DNA of 64,000 bases. It comes from Flavobacteriales bacterium (GTDB lineage Bacteria > Bacteroidota > Bacteroidia > Flavobacteriales_D > Sanyastnellaceae). Below, piece after piece: positions 35,155 through 43,717 of this stretch. The stretch is from positions 1-64,000 of the forward strand of contig JAIXWP010000070.1 in the NCBI GenBank assembly GCA_027491215.1, in the 5' to 3' direction. Each line of letters begins with the position of its first letter. The stretch's first letter is position 1. Position numbers and translations under genes: made by a program. The notes under the pieces were generated by a model. It did no database searches and had not been told where the DNA came from. It was given only the letters and a program-made list of their open reading frames with translations.

Positions 35155-35703
35155 GTGAGCAAAACTCAATTAAATACTTTCAACAACGACTGGTATCAGC
35201 CGGGGAGCGCCTTAAAGCGTGTGCTTTGGTATGTGACCTCGCTCATTTTTTTTGAAAGTGGTTTTCCTTTGAATAGTTTTAAAGTATTGCTATTAAAGTT
35301 GTTCGGTGCTGCAATTGGCAATGGTGTAGTGATAAAACCACATGTGAAAATCAAGTATCCATGGAAACTTCAAGTGGGCGATTTTACTTGGATTGGAGAA
35401 AAAGTTTGGATAGACAATTTAGCAGAAGTCAAAATCGGGTCGCATTGTTGTTTATCTCAAGGAGCTTTTCTTCTTACTGGAAATCACAACTATAAAAAAT
35501 CAAGTTTTGATTTGATCATCGGAAGTATCACATTGGAGGATGGTGCATGGGTCGGTGCGAAAAGTACTGTTTGCCCAGGAGTTATTATGCACTCACATTC
35601 ATTGCTCACCGTTGGAAGTATTGCTACCAAGTCGCTCGAGGCTTATGGCATCTATTCGGGCAATCCCGCTACAAAGGTGAAGGAAAGAACAATCATTGCA
35701 TGA
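35155..35703 (+). CDS. WcaF-type hexapeptide acetyltransferase
   Basis: 182 residues, left-handed beta-helix acyltransferase of the colanic-acid WcaF group, which O-acetylates surface polysaccharides with acetyl-CoA. Landmarks: FNNDWYQPGSALKRVLWY, LKLFGAAIGNGVVIKPHVKI, IGEKVWIDNLAEVKIG, the active-site loop LLTGNHNYKKSSFDL, and repeated VG(A/S)xSTVCPGV-like turns. Begins at GTG; no ATG is available nearby. A TAGATTTG box lies at 35090-35097. Its stop overlaps the start of the glycosyltransferase (ATGA), so the two form an exopolysaccharide/capsule pair. The full polysaccharide cluster is not here. Confidence 0.85.
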   Translation: MSKTQLNTFNNDWYQPGSALKRVLWYVTSLIFFESGFPLNSFKVLLLKLFGAAIGNGVVIKPHVKIKYPWKLQVGDFTWIGEKVWIDNLAEVKIGSHCCLSQGAFLLTGNHNYKKSSFDLIIGSITLEDGAWVGAKSTVCPGVIMHSHSLLTVGSIATKSLEAYGIYSGNPATKVKERTIIA

Positions 35704-36458
35704 TGAAAAAAGTTAGCATTATTACCATTTGCTACAATAGTGCAGAGACTATCAGGGATACAATTGAGTCGGTTGTTTCACAAGACTATTCCAATATTGA
35801 ATACATTATCATAGATGGCGCATCAAAAGACTCAACGATAGAAATCGTAAATGAATATCGTGATCGAATTTCTCTTGTTGTATCAGAAAAAGACAAGGGC
35901 ATCTATGACGCTATGAATAAAGGTGTATTAGCCGCTACAGGCGATATCATTGGCATTCTGAACTCTGATGATGTTTATGCTGATCAAAATGTAGTTAGCG
36001 ATATCGTTAAAGTATTTGACGGATCAAACGCAGATGGTGTATATGCAGATTTGCAATATGTAAAGCGCGACGCACTTAATGAAGTGACTCGCTATTGGAA
36101 ATCTGGAGAGTACAAAGAAGGACTTTTCGCTCGTGGGTGGATGCCACCTCATCCCACTTTTTTTGTGCGTAAGGAAGTTTATCAGCAATACGGTGCATAC
36201 TCTCTTGAACTTAGGAGTGCAGCCGATTATGAGTTCATGTTACGTGTGATTCATAAGAATAAGATAAATGTTGGATACTTGCCACGCGTGATTACCAATA
36301 TGCGCGTTGGGGGTACGAGTAATGTGACATTGAAAAATAGATGGCGCGCGAATAGAGAAGACAAACGCGCGTGGGAGATGAATGGTCTCAAGCCGCGCTT
36401 CTATACCCTAGCGTTGAAGCCAATTTCCAAAATATTTCAATTTATAGGTAAAAAATAA
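35700..36458 (+). CDS. family 2 glycosyltransferase
   Basis: 252 residues. GT2-type nucleotide-sugar glycosyltransferase: MMKKVSIITICYNSAETIRD, DYSNIEYIIIDGASKDSTIE with the first acidic residues, SEKDKGIYDAMNKG, the metal-binding ILNSDDVYAD, and the acceptor-side GWMPPHPTFFVRKEVY and SAADYEFMLRVI. This subgroup usually transfers a hexose in capsule/exopolysaccharide assembly. A start at the ATG of 35700 or three bases later (35703) gives MMKK or MKK; longer frames into the acetyltransferase are out of context. It is the last gene of a short pair and ends on a terminator. Confidence 0.9.
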   Translation: MMKKVSIITICYNSAETIRDTIESVVSQDYSNIEYIIIDGASKDSTIEIVNEYRDRISLVVSEKDKGIYDAMNKGVLAATGDIIGILNSDDVYADQNVVSDIVKVFDGSNADGVYADLQYVKRDALNEVTRYWKSGEYKEGLFARGWMPPHPTFFVRKEVYQQYGAYSLELRSAADYEFMLRVIHKNKINVGYLPRVITNMRVGGTSNVTLKNRWRANREDKRAWEMNGLKPRFYTLALKPISKIFQFIGKK

Positions 36459-36486
36459 AAGCCTCTTCAAATGAAGAGGCTTTTTA
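36458..36486. terminator. bidirectional terminator
   Basis: AAAAGCCTCTTCAAATGAAGAGGCTTTTT hairpin between the convergent glycosyltransferase and porG genes, with T-runs on both strands. Confidence 0.9.
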
Positions 36487-36508
36487 ATATGATAGAGTTC
36501 TTTATTTC

Positions 36509-37477
36509 TTAGAACTTCGCTTTTGATCTTCTTACACCAGCTCTATTTTTCAAGTAGCTATACTTCGACTTGTAGAAATTACTTCTACCACGAATAACTT
36601 TACCTACTGTGAATTGTGCTGTAAGGTAACTGTCGTTGTTGGTTGAATCACCACGCTTTGAACGTTGGTTTTCATCATAGTATCTAAAGTCATTGACACT
36701 CACCTTTGGATCATCAGGAGCACTATTAGCATTGATGTCGTTCACTAGTGACTGATATGTTTGACTGTAGAACTCAAGTGCCAATGGATCTTCCGTATTC
36801 GGCAATGAGAAAGTCGTTGAGATATCGTCTAAGTAATCGGTGAATGTTGTTCTCCAGCTAAACTCCCATCCCACTCTCCATTGTTTATTGAAAGTGAAAT
36901 AGAATCCAAGACCAGCAGGAACTGCCAGACCAAACGCCGAGTATTCTTGTTCTTGACCTTCTGTTTTCCAATCGCGGAGATCAAACCAGAAACCGTCGTA
37001 CTGAAGTACTCCTTCCTTGTAGATCTGCCCTTGCGGGTTATGATAATAACCAGCCAGACCACCGAACACATACATTTTGAAGTCAGGGTTATAGTAACCA
37101 CGATTTCCAACGTCGTTATCATACCAAACAGTCAATTCCGCACGCACACCTAATTCTATGATATTGTTGCGGAAATTCATATTACGACCGCGGCGTGAAG
37201 GATTGGTAGTTAGATTATCTCTGTCAGTAATTCGAATAAAATCTGTATTTGCAGCTACAGCAAGTCTTTTTGAAAACTTATAACGTCCATAGGCTCCTGC
37301 AGCATAGCGTGTAGAAAGCAAGTGCATATCCCACACAAAATCACGGCGGGTCAACTGCTTTCCACCAATATCTCCGAGGTAATTGGCTGCGCCAACCTTC
37401 ATCCCATAATCCCAGCTGTATTGGGCTTGTGAGGTAATGCTTGCAAGCAAAGCGAGTATGAGTAGATATTTTTTCAT
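36509..37477 (-). CDS. porG: T9SS protein PorG (DUF6089 barrel)
   Basis: 322 residues from the ATG giving MKKYLLILALLASITSQA, a signal peptide ending before QYSW; the slightly longer frame begins with TTG and is rejected. DUF6089/PorG is an outer-membrane barrel that contacts the GldK-GldN ring. Family signs: KVGAANYLGDIGG, a TTNPSRRGRNMNFRNN loop, VYGGLAGYYHNPQG-like strands, YENQRSKRGDS-type loop, and a basic C-terminus (RGRSNFYKSKYS, RRSKAKF). A two-box promoter lies 38-69 bases upstream. It is unlinked here to gldKLMN. DUF6089 also has non-T9SS members, so the name is probable, not certain. Confidence 0.85.
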   Translation of the reverse strand: MKKYLLILALLASITSQAQYSWDYGMKVGAANYLGDIGGKQLTRRDFVWDMHLLSTRYAAGAYGRYKFSKRLAVAANTDFIRITDRDNLTTNPSRRGRNMNFRNNIIELGVRAELTVWYDNDVGNRGYYNPDFKMYVFGGLAGYYHNPQGQIYKEGVLQYDGFWFDLRDWKTEGQEQEYSAFGLAVPAGLGFYFTFNKQWRVGWEFSWRTTFTDYLDDISTTFSLPNTEDPLALEFYSQTYQSLVNDINANSAPDDPKVSVNDFRYYDENQRSKRGDSTNNDSYLTAQFTVGKVIRGRSNFYKSKYSYLKNRAGVRRSKAKF

Positions 37478-37514
37478 TCGCAACGAGTTCTCTTTAAGGC
37501 TCTAAAACAATGCG

Positions 37515-37546
37515 CTAAGATAGATTTTCGCCTTCTTCTAACCAAA
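37515..37546 (-). promoter_or_regulatory. porG promoter
   Basis: Minus strand TTTG, 20-base spacer, TATCTTAG. Close to consensus; 38 bases from -7 box to ATG. Confidence 0.6.
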
Positions 37547-37607
37547 TCTAATTTTACGATTGAAAAATTAATAGGTTTTCGCTTCTTTGCAAAAAAAATG
37601 GTTCGTG

Positions 37608-38561
37608 ATGAAAAACAGCGTTTGTTCACTTTTTGGGATTGAATATCCCATCATTCAGGCAGGAATGATTTGGTGCAGTGGTTGGGAGCTGGCGTCTGCT
37701 GTCAGCAATGCTGGCGGGCTTGGTATATTGGGTGCTGGGTCCATGTACCCAGAGGTTTTGCGAGAGCAAATTTTGAAATGCCAAGCAGCTACTTCCAAGC
37801 CATTCGGAGTGAATCTACCGTTGCTTTATCCCGATATTGAAAAACACGTTCAGACCATTATTGAGTTGAATGTGCCAATTGTATTTACCTCAGCGGGAAA
37901 TCCGAAAACATGGACTGAGACCTTCAAAAAAGCGGGGATTACTGTGGTGCACGTTGTTTCAAGTAGCAAGTTTGCAAAAAAATCAGAAGATGCAGGAGTA
38001 GACGCTGTCGTGGCGGAAGGGTTTGAAGCAGGCGGACATAATGGTCGCGAAGAGACCACTACCCTGTGCTTGATACCGGCAGTGCGCGATGCGGTATCAA
38101 TCCCGGTCATTGCAGCGGGTGGGATTGGGTCTGGAAAAGCAATGCTTGCCGCGATGGTCTTAGGAGCAGATGGCGTACAAATCGGCTCACGTTTCGTTGC
38201 CACTCCAGAATCTAGTGCACATCAAGCGTTCAAAGAACGCGTGATTGATGCTAATGAAGGCGATACACTTCTCACTTTGAAAGAATTGACTCCTGTAAGA
38301 CTTCTTCGCAATGAATTTTTCAATCAAGTTATGGAGGCCTACGCCCGCGATGCCAGCAACGAAGAATTAAACGAAATTTTGGGCCGTGGCAGGGCAAAAA
38401 AAGGAATGTATGAGGGGGATATGGTAAACGGAGAGCTGGAGATTGGTCAAGTATCATCCACCATCAAAGAAATCAAGCCTGCGGCGGATATCGTGAAAGA
38501 AATCATTCTTGAATACAGACAACTACTTCAGACTGAATCTCTAAATAGACTTCTAATTTAG
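37608..38561 (+). CDS. nitronate monooxygenase / enoyl-ACP-reductase-like FMN protein
   Basis: 317 residues from the ATG giving MKNSVCSLFG; an upstream TTG is not preferred. TIM-barrel flavoprotein of the NPD/FabK family: FGIEYPIIQAGMIWCSGWE, AGGLGILGAGSM, GVNLPLLYP, EGFEAGGHNG, and the phosphate-binding AAGGIGSGKAM with GADGVQIGSRF. This clade covers nitronate monooxygenases and FabK-like reductases; the active-site His in AGGHNGR is kept, which favours nitronate oxidation, but assignment between the two is not secure. It is a single gene before a gliding-associated cargo gene. Confidence 0.85.
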   Translation: MKNSVCSLFGIEYPIIQAGMIWCSGWELASAVSNAGGLGILGAGSMYPEVLREQILKCQAATSKPFGVNLPLLYPDIEKHVQTIIELNVPIVFTSAGNPKTWTETFKKAGITVVHVVSSSKFAKKSEDAGVDAVVAEGFEAGGHNGREETTTLCLIPAVRDAVSIPVIAAGGIGSGKAMLAAMVLGADGVQIGSRFVATPESSAHQAFKERVIDANEGDTLLTLKELTPVRLLRNEFFNQVMEAYARDASNEELNEILGRGRAKKGMYEGDMVNGELEIGQVSSTIKEIKPAADIVKEIILEYRQLLQTESLNRLLI

Positions 38562-38618
38562 TTGCACCATGCAACCTTTTAGTACTAAAGAACGTGAAAT
38601 ATAAAGAGGCACGTTCCG

Positions 38619-38646
38619 TTGTAGCGTGCCCTCGCCCTTATCTTTG
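38619..38646 (+). promoter_or_regulatory. promoter inside the 5' region of the CTD-cargo gene
   Basis: TTG, 17-base spacer, TATCTTTG: a full consensus match. It lies within the coding sequence that a GTG start at 38594 would use and 7 bases before the TTG at 38654, so it bears on which start is real. Confidence 0.6.
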
Positions 38647-38653
38647 CAGCGAA

Positions 38654-40771
38654 TTGAATAAACGATTACATAGCTTACTTCTGATCGCCCTACTAACAGG
38701 GCTTTCTGTGCTATTTTCGAAATCATCATTCGCACAACCTGTTTTATCCCCGGCCATTCAGTGTATTCAAATGTCCAACACAACTGATTTCAGTTTAACA
38801 TGGCAGGCAGGTAATGATCCTAGTGGTAACTTCATAGGTTATCACCTTTATCAAGGTTCAAGTTCGGGCGGCCCTTTCATCGAAATCGGTGTTATCAATA
38901 ATGTAAACGCGAATAATTTTATAGTCCTTTCGCCTACTCCACCAGTAAGCGATATGTGCTTTTATATTCAAGCAGAAAATTTAGTTGGCGGGATCCCGAC
39001 CCTCTCACCTCCTGGTGAGGTTTTTTGTTCGATTTTCCTAAATGTCTCTCCCAGCGCAGCTCCGCAAGGATTTGCCTTTTTGGATTGGAACAATCCAAGT
39101 CCAAACGTTCAGGTAAGCGGTGAGTATGTGATTAGCATGGAATACCCTGCAGGCACGTGGACAGAAATAGCTTATTTGCCACAAGAAATTACTTCTTACA
39201 ATCATGAAATTTCTACTTGTAATGAAGTACTAAATTTTCAAGTCGTATTTGAAACCGCTGTTGGCTGCGACTTTGCGAGCAATATAGATGGGGAATTATT
39301 GACCGACCTTACCCCTCCCGCCATTCCGGTTGTCACTTCTGTATCCATCGATCATACTACCAATGATGCTGTTATTTCTTGGAATGTTTCACAATCGGCG
39401 GATTGTCAGGGATACATTCTTTACAACTGCAATAGCAACGGAAGCGTGTCATTGATTGACACCATTTTTGGCATCAACAACACCCAATTTATTGATTTGC
39501 TTGCACCCACCGCATCCGGACCAGTAAGCTACTTGCTTGCAGCGATTGACACCTGCTACAGCGGCACGCCGCCATCACCAAACACCAGTCCTGCGGGCGA
39601 TGTATGTAATGAATCGATTTATATCAGCCCGATTGGATATGCTGTTTGTTCCGAAACTGTAGATATCAATTGGACACCATACATAGGATGGGAAGATGGT
39701 GTTGCAGCATATGAAATTTATCATCGCTTTGGCACTGATCCATACGTTTTAATCGAGTCATTGCCTGGCGACCAACTTACTTTCACGCACGATGTTACCG
39801 TGGGAGGACTTAATTCCTATTACATAAGAGGAGTTTCTAATACGGGCGGATACTCAGCGATTTCGAATCTTCAAAATGTACAAGTGACCTATCCTGTGCC
39901 TCCAAGTTTTACCTATATCACATCTGTGTCCGTTTGGAATAATGACACCCTTCATATTTCTGTACTAACCGAATCAGTAGGCAGTGATCATTTCTACACA
40001 CTCGAGCGTCAACGCACGGGTACCAATGATTGGGATGAAATGATAACAATAAATAATCTCGGTGCGCAAGATTTATTTTTCGAAGATGGTGAGAATATTA
40101 ACGCAGATTTTTTCACCTACGAATATCGCTTGATCGTCGAGAATGTTTGTGAGGATATTGTAGACACATCAAATATCGCCATAAGCTGTTTACTAAATGG
40201 TTTTGCATACAGTGACCGATTAACGAATACCCTTCAATGGTCCAACTACGTTGGTTTTGATGAAGGAGTAAACGAGTATCGCATTCATAGAAAAATGGGA
40301 ATAGACGGAGCAGATATGATAATTGGAACAGTTTCAGGAGGAACTAATTCCTATGATGATGATGTAAGCGGATTAGAATTTAGCCCTGGCGATTTCATTT
40401 ATCGAATCGAAGCGGTGTCCTCTCCCAGCAGTGATTATCCGGACATCTACACAGCCCTGAGCAACGAAATAAGACTGTCACTCGATCCTGTGATTTGGGT
40501 GCCCAATGCCTTCGTAGTTGATGGTTTTAATACCACATTTGGCCCAGTAATTCGCTTCGCTGATTATGACAATTATCGAATGCTAATTTATAGTCGTTGG
40601 GGAGACGTAATTTACGACACCAACGATATCGCAGCGCCGTGGGATGGCTTTATGAATGGAGAACCTGTTCAGGAAGGAGTCTATGTTTATTACATCCAAA
40701 TTAAGGACGGGAAGGGCCGATTAGAGGAACGCAGAGGAACAGTTACCTTGCTTACAGCAAGAGACCAATAA
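38654..40771 (+). CDS. gliding-motility-associated CTD (type B) secreted protein
   Basis: About 705 residues. I place the start at the TTG that begins NKRLHSLLLIALLTGLSVLF, a good signal peptide ending SFA before QPVL, because a consensus promoter (38619-38646) lies just upstream. A GTG at 38594 is in frame and would add 20 poorly signal-like residues. The passenger consists of about five fibronectin-type-III-like segments (repeated DxFYxxLxWx patterns such as SWNVSQSADCQGYILY, TVDINWTPYIGWEDGVAAYEI) with more than ten cysteines. The end is a type B domain: PNAFVVDGFNTTFGPVI, MLIYSRWGDVIYDTN, GVYVYYIQIKDGKGR, RRGTVTLL. It is therefore T9SS cargo, maybe an adhesin. Confidence 0.82.
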   Translation: MNKRLHSLLLIALLTGLSVLFSKSSFAQPVLSPAIQCIQMSNTTDFSLTWQAGNDPSGNFIGYHLYQGSSSGGPFIEIGVINNVNANNFIVLSPTPPVSDMCFYIQAENLVGGIPTLSPPGEVFCSIFLNVSPSAAPQGFAFLDWNNPSPNVQVSGEYVISMEYPAGTWTEIAYLPQEITSYNHEISTCNEVLNFQVVFETAVGCDFASNIDGELLTDLTPPAIPVVTSVSIDHTTNDAVISWNVSQSADCQGYILYNCNSNGSVSLIDTIFGINNTQFIDLLAPTASGPVSYLLAAIDTCYSGTPPSPNTSPAGDVCNESIYISPIGYAVCSETVDINWTPYIGWEDGVAAYEIYHRFGTDPYVLIESLPGDQLTFTHDVTVGGLNSYYIRGVSNTGGYSAISNLQNVQVTYPVPPSFTYITSVSVWNNDTLHISVLTESVGSDHFYTLERQRTGTNDWDEMITINNLGAQDLFFEDGENINADFFTYEYRLIVENVCEDIVDTSNIAISCLLNGFAYSDRLTNTLQWSNYVGFDEGVNEYRIHRKMGIDGADMIIGTVSGGTNSYDDDVSGLEFSPGDFIYRIEAVSSPSSDYPDIYTALSNEIRLSLDPVIWVPNAFVVDGFNTTFGPVIRFADYDNYRMLIYSRWGDVIYDTNDIAAPWDGFMNGEPVQEGVYVYYIQIKDGKGRLEERRGTVTLLTARDQ

Positions 40772-40778
40772 GACATCC

Positions 40779-41498
40779 ATGCACCTCATTATCGATCAAG
40801 GAAATTCATACACTAAAGTGGCCCTATTCGAAGGTGCCAAGCTAGATGAGTTTTATAGATTTGATGATCTTCAACTAGCCTCTTATTTAAACGAACTATC
40901 ACCTTCAATAGTCGATGTTTTTGTATCCACAGTACGAGCATCTATTGGAGATAGCATTGAATCGTTGAAATCGAATCACCGTGTAACTCTTCTGAACAGA
41001 AGTATGAAGCTACCCATTGCTTTCGATTATACAACCTTCGATACACTTGGACTTGATCGCATTGCCAATGCATGTGCTGTTCACTATCTTTTTCCGAATC
41101 AAAACTGTTTGGTGATAGATGCCGGAACCTGCGTGACATACTCCGTCATAAAAAATGGAGCTTTTATCGGCGGGGCCATTTCGCCTGGCCTACAAATGAG
41201 ATTCAAATCCCTCCATCATTTCACGGGGCGCTTGCCGCTTTTGTCTTCAACAACGGAATCTATTGACACCACTGGAAAATCGACAGATGAATCCATCTTG
41301 AGCGGTGTTGAAGTAGGCATTGTGAAAGAAATTGAAGGAATGATTGATTCTTTTTGTAGTGAAAACGGCCTTTTGAACGTCATACTGACCGGTGGAGATG
41401 GAAGTTATTTGGGCAGCCGCCTTAAAAGCCCCATTTTTGCGAACGAAAATTTAACCCTTGAGGGGTTGAATCAAATTTATCTTTATCAATTAACGTGA
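40779..41498 (+). CDS. coaX: type III pantothenate kinase
   Basis: First step of coenzyme A synthesis: ATP-dependent phosphorylation of pantothenate. 239 residues, as usual for CoaX. Actin-like ATPase motifs: DQGNSYTKVALFEG (phosphate 1), IDAGTCVTYSVI with the catalytic region GLDRIANACAVHYLFPNQ, and GGAISPGLQMRFKSLHHFTGRLP. It starts 7 bases after the cargo gene stop and its own stop overlaps the next start (GTGA), so it is translationally coupled to the following outer-membrane protein. Confidence 0.95.
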   Translation: MHLIIDQGNSYTKVALFEGAKLDEFYRFDDLQLASYLNELSPSIVDVFVSTVRASIGDSIESLKSNHRVTLLNRSMKLPIAFDYTTFDTLGLDRIANACAVHYLFPNQNCLVIDAGTCVTYSVIKNGAFIGGAISPGLQMRFKSLHHFTGRLPLLSSTTESIDTTGKSTDESILSGVEVGIVKEIEGMIDSFCSENGLLNVILTGGDGSYLGSRLKSPIFANENLTLEGLNQIYLYQLT

Positions 41499-42928
41499 AG
41501 AAACTTTCCTTAGTTATTGCCTTATTATCGGTCACAGTTGGAGCATGGACACAGTCTAGCATTAGCAATGTGTACTCTCGTCTTGGCATAGGATTATTAG
41601 AACAACCGGGTAATGTAAATAGCCTTGGAATGGGCGGTATATCTACAGTGAGCTTTGACAACAATGCTCTCAATTTATTTAACCCAGCTAGTTATTCTCA
41701 TCTTTCCCGCACCGTATTACAGCTCACAGGCAAGGGTATTCAGTCGTCATTGAACAACGGAGAGTCTACTACTCGATATCGCGGTGGTCAAATACAAGAG
41801 ATTGGTTTAGGTTTAAAAAAGACAGGCAGCCCGTGGGGATTTGCGATGGGCGTCACACCATACAGCGCTGTTGGTTTCAACCTTACAAGCACAGGAGTGG
41901 TAAATGATTCCACCACTGTAAAATATAAAAACGACGGATCTGGAGGAATCAACCGATTTGTGGTAGGTGTATCACGTTCATTCAAGCTTTATAAAAACCC
42001 ATCACAAGACACTACACTCAGAGGAACTGCGCGTTTCAATTCCGATAATCGTTGGAAAGAAATCAAGGATTCATTAGAGCTTGTTTCTCCTAAACTTTCT
42101 GTTGGTTTAAATATCAACTATCTATTCGGTTCCGTAAGAAACGAGCGCAAAGTTGAATATAACAACACCAGATATTTCGGCACCAGAATTACTTCAAGAA
42201 CTTCCATCTCAGATGTATTGCTAGAAGCAGGTTTACACTACTATATGCCACTTCAACTGACCTGGGATCAAAAGAAAATCAAGTCAGGAACCTACCTTAT
42301 GTTGGCAGCTGATTATATGATGGGCTCTGATCTCAATTCTACCTTCGATGAATTGGGTGAACTGTATCTATATGCAAATGCTAGAGAGACCGTTGTTGAC
42401 ACTAGCTATCAAATTTTAGAGCAGTCTGGCACATTCGCTATTCCGCAGAGAATATCTCTTGGTGCAGGAATCATGCGTGTTGGAACAGAAGGAAGACTTT
42501 GGCAATACAGCGCAGAGTATCGAGTGCAAGACTGGACTTCTTTTGAAAGCACCTTCTCTGATGCTTTAGGAGTTGAGTCCTTATCCAAGTATCAGCATTT
42601 AGGATTTGGAATAGAGTTAACCCCTAAGGGATCTGAGAATGCTAACAATTTATTTGAGCGCACCACCTATCGCATTGGCGCAAGAAATACCGACACATAT
42701 GTCACATTGAATGAGACACAAATCAATCAACGCGCAATTTCGGCGGGAATCAGCATGCCCATCTTAGCTTCAAGATCATCTAGTAAGTTTAATTTCGGAA
42801 TTGAGTATGGCACTTCAGGAACATTAGAAGGAGACCTCATCAAAGAAAATTTCGTCAATTTCCAAATAGGCCTCAGTCTTACCCCCTATTTCTTAAATCC
42901 ATGGTTCGTGCAACGTCAGTATGATTAA
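41495..42928 (+). CDS. FadL-like outer-membrane barrel next to lptC
   Basis: 477 residues from GTG overlapping the coaX stop. Signal peptide MKKLSLVIALLSVTVGAWT before QSSI. The N-terminal SRLGIGLLEQPGNVNSLGMGG and NALNLFNPASYSHL look like the start of PorV/FadL-type barrels, and strands follow throughout (GSPWGFAMGVTPYSAVGFN, GGINRFVVGVSRSF, LSVGLNINYLFG, LLEAGLHYYMPLQL, SKFNFGIEYGTSG). The C-terminus is unusual (NPWFVQRQYD), with no terminal aromatic. No cargo or transporter function is known. Its 3' end overlaps lptC by 8 bases, so it is coupled to LPS export and could be an outer-membrane partner; that is inference. Confidence 0.75.
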   Translation: MKKLSLVIALLSVTVGAWTQSSISNVYSRLGIGLLEQPGNVNSLGMGGISTVSFDNNALNLFNPASYSHLSRTVLQLTGKGIQSSLNNGESTTRYRGGQIQEIGLGLKKTGSPWGFAMGVTPYSAVGFNLTSTGVVNDSTTVKYKNDGSGGINRFVVGVSRSFKLYKNPSQDTTLRGTARFNSDNRWKEIKDSLELVSPKLSVGLNINYLFGSVRNERKVEYNNTRYFGTRITSRTSISDVLLEAGLHYYMPLQLTWDQKKIKSGTYLMLAADYMMGSDLNSTFDELGELYLYANARETVVDTSYQILEQSGTFAIPQRISLGAGIMRVGTEGRLWQYSAEYRVQDWTSFESTFSDALGVESLSKYQHLGFGIELTPKGSENANNLFERTTYRIGARNTDTYVTLNETQINQRAISAGISMPILASRSSSKFNFGIEYGTSGTLEGDLIKENFVNFQIGLSLTPYFLNPWFVQRQYD

Positions 42929-43472
42929 TCTGCGTTACATATTCATAGCAGTGGTGAGTGCTTTTAGCACCCTATTTTTATTTTCTTGTAAAAATGAAAT
43001 TGCGGATATCAAAGCGATAACCGAAGATCGTGTAGTGCCTTTGCAGACCAATATCGAGGCGTCTTACAAATACACTGAGAATGGCAAATTGCGTAATCTA
43101 TTAGAAGCAAAACAGCTTGATCAATATGGAGGTGACTCCACCTATATCGTGGCTTCAGGTGGGTTCAAGATGACCTTCTATGATTCGACAGAAGTTGAAA
43201 CAGCGAGCATGAGCGCCGTTAGAGGCACCTACTTTGAGAAACAGAATAAATTAATTGCTGAGGAAAACGTTGTCCTTGTAAATACACAAGGAGAAATGCT
43301 CGAAACTTCCAAGTTAATATTTGAACAAGATAGTTCTCGGATTTACACCGATCAATTTGTGACCATTACCAGTGGAGATGGTAAGTTTTATGGCAAAGGC
43401 TTAGAGAGCAACGGTAGTTTTACCAAATATCGCATCCTCCAGCCGACAGGCGACATCTATGTCGAGGAATAA
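42921..43472 (+). CDS. lptC: LPS export periplasmic protein LptC
   Basis: 183-residue lipoprotein-type LptC: MINLRYIFIAVVSAFSTLFLFSCKN with a lipobox-like FSC instead of the usual single membrane anchor. The OstA/LptC beta-jellyroll follows: YKYTENGKLRNLLEAKQLDQY, ASGGFKMTFYDSTEVETASM, ENVVLVNTQGEMLETSKLIF, and ITSGDGKFYGKGLESNG. It passes LPS from LptB2FG to LptA. The start overlaps the previous gene by 8 bases. Lipid anchoring of LptC is common in Bacteroidota. Confidence 0.88.
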   Translation: MINLRYIFIAVVSAFSTLFLFSCKNEIADIKAITEDRVVPLQTNIEASYKYTENGKLRNLLEAKQLDQYGGDSTYIVASGGFKMTFYDSTEVETASMSAVRGTYFEKQNKLIAEENVVLVNTQGEMLETSKLIFEQDSSRIYTDQFVTITSGDGKFYGKGLESNGSFTKYRILQPTGDIYVEE

Positions 43473-43484
43473 ATAATTCCGCTG

Positions 43485-43492
43485 TATCTTCG
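43485..43492 (+). promoter_or_regulatory. candidate -7 box of the small membrane protein gene
   Basis: TATCTTCG (7 of 8) followed by CAGC and the ATG, a leaderless arrangement; no clear -33 box. Confidence 0.4.
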
Positions 43493-43496
43493 CAGC

Positions 43497-43700
43497 ATGG
43501 AGAAGGCTAATAAATTTCTGATTCATTTTTGGTTGGCAGTAGCAATTGCCTCCACCATTTTTGCCATTTACATGACTGCTGCGCATGGCTGGGAAGTGGG
43601 TCAGAAGTACTTTTTCGTTCCTGTAATTTCTTTTGTGTGGTATCTTTTCAGAAGAATGATGTACAAGCGTATGAGCGCACAAAACCAGGATCGCAAATAG
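43497..43700 (+). CDS. small two-pass membrane protein, unknown function
   Basis: 67 residues, ending 17 bases before the next gene. Two hydrophobic segments (FLIHFWLAVAIASTIFAIYM and FFVPVISFVWYLF) are separated by a short polar loop (HGWEVGQKY), and the tail is basic (RRMMYKRMSAQNQDRK). This suggests a small inner-membrane protein with the basic C-terminus inside. I do not recognise a family. It stands between lptC and a CorC/HlyC-type protein; a shared -7 box layout suggests its own transcript. Assumed real because it is well-bounded and compositionally like a membrane protein. Confidence 0.6.
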   Translation: MEKANKFLIHFWLAVAIASTIFAIYMTAAHGWEVGQKYFFVPVISFVWYLFRRMMYKRMSAQNQDRK

Positions 43701-43704
43701 CCTC

Positions 43705-43712
43705 TAATTTCG
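43705..43712 (+). promoter_or_regulatory. candidate -7 box of the CorC/HlyC gene
   Basis: TAATTTCG (7 of 8), then five bases to the ATG; it straddles the 17-base gap after the small membrane protein. Confidence 0.35.
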
Positions 43713-43717
43713 CTTGA

